A stretch of 64,000 bases of DNA from Chryseobacterium piperi. Lineage in GTDB: Bacteria; Bacteroidota; Bacteroidia; Flavobacteriales; Weeksellaceae. The stretch spans positions 2,666,001-2,730,000 of the forward strand of contig NZ_CP023049.2 in assembly GCF_002285635.2 (NCBI RefSeq), written 5' to 3'. Every line of letters starts with the position of its first letter. Position 1 is the stretch's first letter. Below, piece after piece: positions 8,388 through 17,200 of this stretch. The notes below the pieces were generated by a model. It was not told where the DNA came from. It made no database searches and was given only the letters and a program-made list of their open reading frames with translations. Both the position numbers and the translations under genes were made by a program.

Positions 8388-8467
8388 AAAATCTCGCAGA
8401 TTTTAAAGATCCAACAGATAATTTTATTTTAAAAATCTGTGTAATCTGTAAAATCTACGAGAGATTA
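8388..8467 (-). repeat. Imperfect hairpin repeat behind cysS
   Basis: AATCTCGCAGATTTT at the left and AAAATCTACGAGAGATT at the right form a long imperfect inverted repeat. The interior repeats the theme AATCTGTGTAATCTGTAAAATCT. This looks like one of the dispersed intergenic elements of flavobacterial genomes. It sits 26 bp beyond the cysS stop and could act as a transcription end or mRNA-stabilising hairpin. Confidence 0.55.
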
Positions 8468-8492
8468 TTATTTAAAAAGTTTGAACTTTATT

Positions 8493-9959
8493 TTAATTTA
8501 AAACATAAGTTGTTCCATCCCTTCCATCTTTTAATTCAATACCTTCAGCAAGCAGCTTATCTCTGATCTGATCTGAAAGATCAAAGTTTTTAGATTTACG
8601 GGCCTGATTTCTCAGCTCGATTAAAACCTGTAAAGTCTGATCCAATTTTTCGTTATTATTTTCTTCAATAGCCTGTAATCCCAGCACCTCAAAAATAAAA
8701 GCATTTAAAAGTGACTTTAACTCTTCTAAATCTTTTGTTGAGATGGTTTCTTTACCATCATTTAAAGCAAAAATAAACTTCACAGCCTCAAATAAATGAG
8801 CAATTAAAATCGGAGAGTTAAAATCGTCCGTTAAGGCATCATAACATTTTGCCTTCCAATCCTGAAGGTTAAAGTCTGATTTTTTATCATCGTTTGGCGT
8901 GATAGAATTCAAGATCTTCACAGCTTCCATTAATCTGAGAAAGCCTTTTTCACTTGCAATCATAGCATCATTGGAAATATCCAACACGCTTCTGTAATGA
9001 GCCTGTAGGAAGCAAAAACGCACAATAGTCGGATGAAACGGTTTCTCGAAAAAATCATTTTCGCCTGTTACCAACTGCATTGGCAAAATATAATTTCCGG
9101 TTGATTTACTCATACGCTGACCGTTCATAGTCAACATATTGGCATGCATCCAATAATTTACAGGTTCTGTATCATTGCAAGCTTTTCCCTGAGCAATTTC
9201 ACACTCGTGGTGTGGGAATTTTAAATCCATTCCTCCTCCATGAATATCAAACTTTTCGCCCAGATATTTAGTACTCATTGCTGTACACTCCAGATGCCAT
9301 CCGGGAAAACCTTCTCCCCAAGGCGAATTCCAACGCATGATATGAGCCGGGGAAGCTTTTTTCCATAAGGCAAAATCCTGTGGATTCTTCTTTTCTCCCT
9401 GTCCATCCAAATCACGGGTATTCGCAAAAAGTTCTTCTATATTACGTTTTGAAAGTTCTCCGTAATTCAATCCTCTTTTGTTGTATTCAAGAACATCAAA
9501 ATATACAGAACCATTACTTTCATAAGCAAAACCTCTTTCAATGAGCTTTTGAGTTAATTCAATTTGTTCAACAATATGTCCTGTCGCTGTAGGTTCAATA
9601 TTGGGAGGCAGTAAATTAAACAGGTCCAAAACCTTATGGAAGTCAACTGTATATTTCTGTACGATTTCCATGGGTTCCAGTTTTTCAAGACGAGTCTGTT
9701 TTACAAACCTGTCATTTTCAACATTTCCATCATCTGTAAGGTGACCTGCATCAGTGATATTTCTCACATATCGTACCTTATATCCCAAATGCATTAGGGT
9801 ACGGTAGATAAAGTCGAAAGAAAGGAAGGTTCTTACATTTCCCAAATGTACATTACTGTATACTGTAGGGCCACAAACGTACATTCCTACATTTCCTTCT
9901 AAGATGGGCTTAAATATTTCTTTTTCCGCTGTAAGCGAGTTATATATTTTTAATTGCAT
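8493..9959 (-). CDS. cysS: Cysteinyl-tRNA synthetase
   Basis: 488 residues from the ATG of [16 protein letters not shown]; an in-frame ATG 13 codons upstream gives only a hydrophobic extension with no counterpart in the family. Class I synthetase signatures are present: Cys29 in MYVCGPTVY (zinc ligand), the HIGH-type motif HLGN at 38-41, further zinc ligands in GWHLECTAM and HHECEIAQ, and KMSKS as [10 protein letters not shown]. The C-terminal DALR-like anticodon region ends in [13 protein letters not shown]. It charges tRNA-Cys with cysteine in the cytoplasm. It is an isolated gene. Confidence 0.96.
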   Translation of the reverse strand: MQLKIYNSLTAEKEIFKPILEGNVGMYVCGPTVYSNVHLGNVRTFLSFDFIYRTLMHLGYKVRYVRNITDAGHLTDDGNVENDRFVKQTRLEKLEPMEIVQKYTVDFHKVLDLFNLLPPNIEPTATGHIVEQIELTQKLIERGFAYESNGSVYFDVLEYNKRGLNYGELSKRNIEELFANTRDLDGQGEKKNPQDFALWKKASPAHIMRWNSPWGEGFPGWHLECTAMSTKYLGEKFDIHGGGMDLKFPHHECEIAQGKACNDTEPVNYWMHANMLTMNGQRMSKSTGNYILPMQLVTGENDFFEKPFHPTIVRFCFLQAHYRSVLDISNDAMIASEKGFLRLMEAVKILNSITPNDDKKSDFNLQDWKAKCYDALTDDFNSPILIAHLFEAVKFIFALNDGKETISTKDLEELKSLLNAFIFEVLGLQAIEENNNEKLDQTLQVLIELRNQARKSKNFDLSDQIRDKLLAEGIELKDGRDGTTYVLN

Positions 9960-10105
9960 TGATGTTAAATTAAAAAATTTAATGATTAAAAGATTCAAAA
10001 ATTAGTTAAAAAATTTTATCCCAACAAATAATGGTCATGATGAAAATCGTATATGAAGCTTTTTTAAATTTTATCATAAGTAAATTACTTTTAAATACTT
10101 CCAGA

Positions 10106-10771
10106 TTACCCCAATGTCGTATGAGTTCCCACATAATGCAAGAATTCCTGTCTTGTAATTGGATTCGTTCTGAAAATACCACTCAATTCAGCCGTAATCG
10201 TAGAACTTGCGGTATCTTTGATCCCTCTGCAGTTGACACAAAGATGCTTCGCATCAATGATACATGCAACATCTTTTGTTCCCAAAGCTTCTTTCAAAGC
10301 ATTTACAATCTGCATGGTCAGCCTTTCCTGTACCTGAGGTCTTTTGGCATAATAATCAACAATCCTGTTAATCTTTGAAAGCCCAATCACCTCACCATTC
10401 GAAATATAGGCAACATGTGCTTTTCCAATAATCGGTAAAAAGTGATGCTCACAAAATGAATATACTGTGATATCTTTTTCTACCAACATTTGTCGGTATT
10501 TATACTTATTAGAAAAGGTAGAAATTCCCGGCTTATTCTCAGGGAGTAACCCTCCGAAAATTTCATTGACGTACATCTTTGCAACACGCTTAGGAGAATC
10601 CTTTAATGAATCATCGGTCATATCCATTCCCAATGTTTCCATAATCTCCCCAAAAAGCTGAGTAATCTTTTCTATTTTTTCCTGTGGCGATTTATCAAAA
10701 GCATCTTCCCTTATAGGCGTATGTTCTTTTCCTGTGAAAATATCATCGTCGTTATCAGTAAAATCAACCAT
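10106..10771 (-). CDS. folE: GTP cyclohydrolase I
   Basis: 221 residues, the usual length. Zinc and catalytic residues are seen in YSFCEHHFLPIIGKAHV (Cys107, His109/His110) and in HLCVNCRGIKD (Cys178, Cys181). It converts GTP to 7,8-dihydroneopterin triphosphate, the first step to tetrahydrofolate and tetrahydrobiopterin-type cofactors, and works as a decamer in the cytoplasm. The acidic N-terminal ~25 residues (DFTDNDDDIF) are variable in the family. It is divergent from the gene at 10870, with 98 bp in between. Confidence 0.96.
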   Translation of the reverse strand: MVDFTDNDDDIFTGKEHTPIREDAFDKSPQEKIEKITQLFGEIMETLGMDMTDDSLKDSPKRVAKMYVNEIFGGLLPENKPGISTFSNKYKYRQMLVEKDITVYSFCEHHFLPIIGKAHVAYISNGEVIGLSKINRIVDYYAKRPQVQERLTMQIVNALKEALGTKDVACIIDAKHLCVNCRGIKDTASSTITAELSGIFRTNPITRQEFLHYVGTHTTLG

Positions 10772-10788
10772 TTTTATTTAATTTGCAA

Positions 10789-10796
10789 CAAAAATA
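10789..10796 (-). promoter_or_regulatory. Putative -7 element of folE
   Basis: TATTTTTG on the minus strand, 17 bp before the folE start codon, matches TAnnTTTG. The best upstream TTG is 24 bp away, longer than usual. Confidence 0.5.
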
Positions 10797-10869
10797 CGGA
10801 TAATATCTATTCGTTTATTTCAATTGAAACTAAAAACATTATCTTTCACCCCCTATTTTTATAAATTTT

Positions 10870-12024
10870 ATGGTTATTGTTGAAGAAGTACAGAATGAAA
10901 AACAGAAAAAGGAATTTTTAGATTTCCCTACCCAACTTTACCAACACGACAAAAATTTTATCAGACCTTTGGATAAAGACATCGAAGAGGTATTTGATCC
11001 TGCTAAAAATAAAGTTTTTAAAAATGGGGAATGCACCCGGTTCCTATTTAAAAATAAAAAAAGAGAGATTGTCGGAAAAGTAGCTGTTTTTGTAAATAAG
11101 CTTTATCATCAGGATCAACCTACAGGAGGGTTTGGTTTTTTTGATTGTATACAAGATCAGCCGACTGCTAATTTCATTTTTGATCATTGTAAAAAATGGC
11201 TTCAGGAAAGAGGAATGGAAGCTATGGACGGACCCATTAATTTCGGGGAAAGAGACAAATTCTGGGGCCTGCTTATCGAGGGATACTCTTCTCCCCTGTA
11301 TGGAATGAATTACAATCCTTCTTATTATAAAGAGCTTTTTGAGAATTATGGTTTCCAGATATATTTTGAACAACTCTGTTTTTCAAGACCCATTTTCGCA
11401 GAAGTTTCCAGAGTCTTTACTGTGATGCATGCCAAGCATAAAAGAAATCCTGCAATTTCTGCCCAACCCATGAAAAAAAATAACCTCCCAAAGTTTGCTA
11501 AAGATTTTACCGAGGTTTACAATAAAGCATGGGCAACACACGGTGAAGGAAAACGAATGGAGGAGGCAAAAGTTCTGAAAATGTTCAATACCATGAAGCC
11601 TATCATCAATGAACACATTTCATGGTTCGTCTATGAAAATGAAAATCCTATCGCCATGTGGATGAATATTCCGGATCTGAATCAGTGGGTTAAATACCTC
11701 AACGGAAAATTAGGCTGTATTGGAAAATTGAAATTTTTATGGTACAAAACGTTCAAGAAGAATGAAAAAATGGTTGGGTTGGTTTTTGGCGTTGTTCCTG
11801 AATGGCAGAAAAAAGGTATTGACGGCTACATGATCTGGGAAGGTACCCAACACCTGAGAAAGCATACCGATTTCAAAGTTACTGAACTCCAATGGATTGG
11901 TGACTTCAATCCTAAAATGATCAAAATTGCAGAAAATCTTGATACTACTGTCACAAGAAAGTTAGCCACTTACAGGTATTTGTTTGATAGGGATAAGACT
12001 TTTGAAAGGCATCCTATGCTTTAA
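10870..12024 (+). CDS. GNAT-fold protein of unknown substrate (YghO-like)
   Basis: 384 residues, cytoplasmic, no signal peptide. It belongs to a widespread Bacteroidota family usually labelled hypothetical or N-acetyltransferase. The C-terminal half has a GNAT-like core (GLVFGVVPEWQKKGIDGYMIWEGTQHL, with QKKG in the place of the acetyl-CoA pyrophosphate loop, then LQWIGDFNPKMIKIAENL). The N-terminal half contains FIRPLDKDIEEVFDPAKN and DGPINFGERDKFWGLL, typical of this family. Acyl transfer is inferred from the fold only and the substrate is unknown. Single gene. Confidence 0.7.
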   Translation: MVIVEEVQNEKQKKEFLDFPTQLYQHDKNFIRPLDKDIEEVFDPAKNKVFKNGECTRFLFKNKKREIVGKVAVFVNKLYHQDQPTGGFGFFDCIQDQPTANFIFDHCKKWLQERGMEAMDGPINFGERDKFWGLLIEGYSSPLYGMNYNPSYYKELFENYGFQIYFEQLCFSRPIFAEVSRVFTVMHAKHKRNPAISAQPMKKNNLPKFAKDFTEVYNKAWATHGEGKRMEEAKVLKMFNTMKPIINEHISWFVYENENPIAMWMNIPDLNQWVKYLNGKLGCIGKLKFLWYKTFKKNEKMVGLVFGVVPEWQKKGIDGYMIWEGTQHLRKHTDFKVTELQWIGDFNPKMIKIAENLDTTVTRKLATYRYLFDRDKTFERHPML

Positions 12025-12518
12025 TCACTGGTATAACACTTTTAATTTTAAAGAATACCGATTGAATACTCTCCATAGTTATTTGGGGAAATAAACCACG
12101 TATTTACGACTCCTTACATCACAAATAGTCTGACCCTATTAGAATATTTTCAAATAAATTGAAAATTTAGATTATTTTTTTTCTTTACTTTTTCATCAAA
12201 ATCACAAATACAGCTCAGAAAATCAATTTATTACATCTTTTAATTCTACTTACAGTGAACATTTGATATGTTTGTAAAAACACAAATAAAATTTGATCAC
12301 TGTATGAAAAAATAATTATTCTCTATACATTTTACATCCCGTAACACATTATATATTTTTCAATGTAAGAAAAATGTATTCTTGATGACTTCCAGATTTA
12401 TTCTTTCATTTTTAAAAGAATCCTGATTCAAAGTTTCAGAAGTGTCTATTAAACACTATAACTAAAAACATATTCAGACTTGGTGAATATTCTATCATAA
12501 TAAAAAATAAACCTAATA
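12025..12518 (+). other. Long A+T-rich leader region before the toxin island
   Basis: 494 bp with no coding frame. One candidate -7 element, TATGTTTG, is at 12267-12274; it would give a 5' leader of about 240 nt for the gene at 12519. No terminator stands behind the 10870-12024 gene. This is the left border of the accessory island. Confidence 0.4.
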
Positions 12519-13526
12519 ATGAAAAAAATTTTACTCACTGGTATTATTCTATCCACTCATCTAAGTTTTGCCCAACAGGCAGCCAATTTAACGGTCCATG
12601 ATACTAGAAATACTAATGACTTACCTTCTGCATATACAAGAGAGCTTAAAATTGAGTTTAAAAGAAGAAATGCCATTGATGTCCCGGGAATTGGTAATCA
12701 TTCAAGTACATTAACAATTGCTCCGTGGGCCAGGACTGATAATTCTGGAAATAAGAATCATCAACTCAACTTTAATGATGGAGGTATCTTCTACAGAAAT
12801 GCTTTCCCCACTGACAACCAATGGGGGAATTGGGGCAAGCTTCTTATGGAATCAAGTGAGGGAACAGTAGCCATTGGGGGGCCAACAGATCCTAAGATTT
12901 CTTTTAAAAACTATGGCAGGGCCCAATTTTATACCAATGTTAATAGTGATGCCATTCAGGTAAGGAGTATGGTTCAAAATGTCAGTTCAGGAATGGATAT
13001 GATGTGGCTTGTTTATGATCATTATCAACCTAATGATGTGGGATTACTTACTCTTTCTTCTCCCCATTCACAAGGCGATTGGGCAAAGCCCGTATTCACG
13101 GTACGAGCAAATGGTAAAGTCCTTATTGGAACTTCATGGAATAATACAGCGCTTTCCACTTGTAATGACTGTAATGAGTATCGATTGTTTGTCAAAGACG
13201 GAATAAAAACAGAAAAAGTAAAAATCGAAGTCCCTTCTACCAACGGATGGGCAGATTATGTTTTCAAAAAAGGATACCAACTCAAATCATTAGAAGAAGT
13301 AGAACAACATATTGAAGAAAAAGGACATTTGCCTAATATTCCTTCTGCAGAAGAAGTCGTAAAGAATGGAATCAATGTAGCAGAAATGGACGCAAAACTT
13401 CTGGAAAAGATTGAAGAGCTAACTCTTTATTCGATCGAACAAAATAAACAACTAAAATCCCAATCTGAAAAAATAGAGAAATTAGAAACGCAATTGGAAT
13501 CTCTTCTTTCAGAAAAAACTAAATAA
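12519..13526 (+). CDS. Exported tail-fibre-like protein with C-terminal coiled coil
   Basis: 335 residues. A signal peptide (MKKILLTGIILSTHLSFA-QQ) is followed by a region resembling phage tail-fibre/knob sequences of flavobacteria (NFNDGGIFYRNAF, NQWGNWGKLLMESSEG, FTVRANGKVLIGT). The C-terminus carries the very common Bacteroidota end module: YVFKKGYQLKSLEEVE, EEKGHLPNIPSAEEV and EMDAKLLEKIEELTLY, then a coiled coil of about 30 residues. In related proteins this end module acts as a trimerisation or chaperone unit (inference from family). It is the first gene of the island and probably supplies a surface fibre. A short hairpin (AACCC GATA GGGTT) follows the stop. Confidence 0.7.
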   Translation: MKKILLTGIILSTHLSFAQQAANLTVHDTRNTNDLPSAYTRELKIEFKRRNAIDVPGIGNHSSTLTIAPWARTDNSGNKNHQLNFNDGGIFYRNAFPTDNQWGNWGKLLMESSEGTVAIGGPTDPKISFKNYGRAQFYTNVNSDAIQVRSMVQNVSSGMDMMWLVYDHYQPNDVGLLTLSSPHSQGDWAKPVFTVRANGKVLIGTSWNNTALSTCNDCNEYRLFVKDGIKTEKVKIEVPSTNGWADYVFKKGYQLKSLEEVEQHIEEKGHLPNIPSAEEVVKNGINVAEMDAKLLEKIEELTLYSIEQNKQLKSQSEKIEKLETQLESLLSEKTK

Positions 13527-13585
13527 AACACAATGAAACCCGATAGGGTTACATCTGTCAGATAACAACAATAAAAAATATCCAG

Positions 13586-14071
13586 ATGAAAAGAAAATTA
13601 CTTTCTCTATCCTCATTATTAATAGGATTCTTTGGTTTTTCTCAAACCGTAGTTTATTTCAAATATGATGAAGCTGGAAATCAACGATACAGGGGTCCTA
13701 ATATCAATGCTAAAAAAGCTCCGGAAGAACTAAAAAAGGAAGCTCAACCTGAAACTCAGGAGAAACCAGTTGCTTCTATACAACAGAATACAGCGATGGA
13801 TGAAAAAACATTCTGGAAACAAGTCAGACTCTACCCTGTTCCGGTTAATGATTTTCTTACCATAGACTGGACTGACGAAGCAAATGAATTGATAGAATCT
13901 GTTTCGCTTTACCAGCATAGTACGGTCCACTGGAAATTTCAGCAGCAAAACATTCCAAGCTTAAATAAACAATTAAAAATCAATATGTCTGGTTTTGAAT
14001 GGGGTGTTTATGTTCTTCGTTTCACCTTGAAGGACGGAAGGATATTCAGCAGAAATATTACGAAGAGATAG
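13586..14071 (+). CDS. Small T9SS-sorted companion of the RHS protein
   Basis: 161 residues: a signal peptide (MKRKLLSLSSLLIGFFGFS-QT), then a fragment that reads like a single RHS repeat (VVYFKYDEAGNQRYRG), a charged linker (about 35-75), and a C-terminal T9SS type A sorting domain (YPVPVNDFLTIDW, LINMSGFEWGVYVLRF-like strands, GRIFSRNITKR). The sorting domain directs export through the type IX machinery. Its position directly before the RHS gene and its own RHS-like motif suggest it assists or anchors the RHS product, which is inference. Confidence 0.7.
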   Translation: MKRKLLSLSSLLIGFFGFSQTVVYFKYDEAGNQRYRGPNINAKKAPEELKKEAQPETQEKPVASIQQNTAMDEKTFWKQVRLYPVPVNDFLTIDWTDEANELIESVSLYQHSTVHWKFQQQNIPSLNKQLKINMSGFEWGVYVLRFTLKDGRIFSRNITKR

Positions 14072-14074
14072 CAG

Positions 14075-14186
14075 ATGTCAGGTTGCAGGTTGTAGGTAAC
14101 AGGCAGCAGGAATATTGAGACCTACCGTCAGATCGAGTGAAATTTTCGCAGCGTAGCGAAGAATAATTTTGTATCGAGATCTGATT
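14075..14186. repeat. Degenerate CAGGT-type repeat and hairpin before the RHS gene
   Basis: CAGGTTGCAGGTTGTAGG and AACAGGCAGCAGG repeat the same 7-8 bp theme seen beside the four-helix-bundle gene at 41.1 kb. A hairpin CAGATC...GATCTG (14131-14185) encloses TTTTCGCAGCGTAGCGAAGAA, itself a small dyad. It may be a gene-less relative or remnant of the inverted-repeat elements described below. Confidence 0.45.
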
Positions 14187-14236
14187 GTATTACCAAAGGA
14201 CACCATTATCATACCATCATAATTATCAAAAAACTT

Positions 14237-17200
14237 ATGAAATTTTTATATTCATTCATCATATCATTAAGCTCAGTTTTAAGCTTTTCACAAACCATAC
14301 TCTACCAGCAGGAAAGTACGTCACGAACAGTACAAGACCCACAGGCAGTAGTATTGGCACAAGGATTCAAAGCTACAGCCAGTACTTCCAACCCATTTAT
14401 AGCTAAGATTGGTACTGCCACAGAAAATCAGGGAGGGGGCCCTACAAATTCTAATGCAGGAGCAACTAACCCATCGGGAACAACAGCGCCGGATGGACAA
14501 AGCTTTCATGATACCCAAGGAAATATTGAGGTTTCCGAAGCAGGTCAATTACAATTTACCTTACCAATTGCCTTACCTCCGGGGATAAAAAGCGTGGCTC
14601 CTCAAATCAATCTTGTCTATGCCAGTGGAACAGGCAATGGTATTGCTGGATATGGATGGAACCTTTCTGGGATTACAGCCATTTCAAGAATAGGAAAAAC
14701 GATTGAAAAAAATGGTGAAACAAAAGGAGTTCAATTAGATTACTCAGATTATTATAGTTTTAATGGACAACGACTTATTTTAAAATCAGGAGAATATGGC
14801 AAAGACGGAGCGGAGTATGTGACCGAGAAATATTCTAATGTAAAAATAAAGTCTGTAGGTATCGGACTGTTTTCAGGGCCAGCGCAATTCGAAGTTACTT
14901 TCGAAGACGGTTCACAGGCATGGTATGGAGCTACTGATGCGGGGCTAAATAATGCCAAAACTCCTATCGAATATAATATTGTAAAGTGGAAAGATGTACA
15001 AGGAAATTATATCACGTATAACTATTTACAATCAGGCCTTTCAAATGTTGCTGTGATTTCAAGTATCCAATGGGGAGGTAATGAAACACTTAATAAAGCG
15101 AATTTCAATGAGATTTTGTTTACTTATATTTCGAGAGATTTAGTCGAACAATCTTACGTTGCTGGTGCCGGGTTTATACAAAATAGTTTACTAAAGGAAA
15201 TAAAAGTAAGTTCAAGTGGTAATCTATTCAAAAAGTATGTGATTGAATATGCTAATAATGATATAAAATATAAATTTGTTGAAAGGATAACAGAATATAA
15301 CGCTAATAATGAAGCGGCTAATCCTATAGTTTTTAAAAATGAATCTAGTCCTGTTGGAACAAATATTATCAATTCGAACTCAAGATACGATGATATTTAT
15401 GGAGATAATATAATTACAGGTGATTTCAATGGTGATGGTAAATTGGATTTCTTAAAAGGAAATACATTAATGCTTGGAAGACTGGATGGAAATAGTAATT
15501 TTATTAATGTTTCTTATGAAGGCAGTTTTTTATCTGTAATCAATACTCCTAAAAATAATGTTCTTCTAGATAGGCAATCATTTGCAACTTCTGTATATGA
15601 TTATCAGAATAAAAAAATTATAATAAACTATTATGCGTTAAACTCGAGTAATATACTTGAAAAGTATAATTCTTTTGTATTAGATAATATCCCTCAAAGT
15701 ATATTTGCTGAGGCACCATGTTATCCTGCTTATAATCAAAACATGTGTAATTCTGGTTTTTCAGTTGGAGTCTCAGCAAAAGAAGGCGATTTTAATGGAG
15801 ATGGAGTTTCTGAATTGCTCCTTCTAGTATATGGTTCAACAAGCTGTGATTGCGAAGATTATTATGGATCTAATCAAACACGCACAAATACAAGTAGTGG
15901 AGAAGCTTATTTTTATGTTGATACAAAAACCAATTTCAACAAAAAATCTACATATGATCCTATATTATATACTGTAGGTGATTTTGACGGGGATGGAAAA
16001 TCCGATTTGATAAACTTATCCGGTGGAAGCAACATATATTCATTTAATGAAACTTCAAAAGATTTTGAATTAAAAGTACAGTCTTCTGTCCAAATTAAAT
16101 CTGAAGGAAGAAAATTTGGAGATTTTAACGGGGATGGGAAAATGGACATTTTAGCACCTGTAGGAGTTGGCTCTTCAGATTGGAAAATGTATATTTCAAC
16201 AGGAAAGGGTTTCAAAGAGTTTTATTATTCTAATTTATATTTATATCAGCCTAGAACACAAGGAGCACTAACAAAAAGAAGAGTCACATTAAGGACATAT
16301 TCTACATCTGATTTTAATAAAGACGGAAAAAGTGACTTAATGATCTTTGAATCACAAGTTTGGTTTAGAGAATGGGCTATCAACAATCCAGATTCAAGTT
16401 ATGGTTTTAATTATTTAAGAAATGAAGGCGTTGATACAGCTGGAAAGCCTATTTTTTTAAATGTTTATAATATTGCACCAAAAGAGGCCACTGCATGGGG
16501 GGATCAAAATTCTGAAGACATCAATTATTCTAACTATGGAGAACATTATATTCCTTTATTCGGATCATTTCGTATAGCCCAACTCAATACAGAATTTGTT
16601 ATTATTCATAAAACCAAACTCATCACTTGGGATCTTGGAAGTAAGATAGATAAAATTTCAAGGATAAATTCTATCACTCAAGGAGGCATAAAAACAGATA
16701 TAGAATATTCCCCTTTAGTCAACGAAGGAAATATCTACAGATCTTACCTGGATGCAAACCCTCTAATGTACCCTTATGTCAATGTAAGGGAAAATTTGAA
16801 TTATTATGTTGTTTCTAAATTGATTCAGGATCAAAGAAAGCAGGAGTTCAGATATAGGGATTTAGTGGCTCACCTTCATGGAAAAGGAACTATTGGATTC
16901 AGGCAAACAGCCAGATCTACCTTCTTTGCCAATGGTCTTGAAAATACGAAGATATGGACAGGATCGGAAATAAATCCTTTAAATGAAGGGCTTCCCTATA
17001 AAGACTGGTCGATCAGAACAAATGATGAAAATAAAGTATTTCCTGCAGATATTTCTTTAAATAATACGCAGTTATTATCATTTAAACAAAATGAATATAA
17101 AATTGATCGACTTTTAAATGGAAGTATTGTTTCTTCTACAGTAGCCAATACAAATAAATCAAAAATAGTCACCTCAATTAGCCCTGACACGACTACTTCT

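Noticed and set aside
12025..12518. tRNA or small RNA gene as island attachment site
   Set aside because: No cloverleaf or direct repeat matching the right border near 26.2-26.5 kb could be found by eye.
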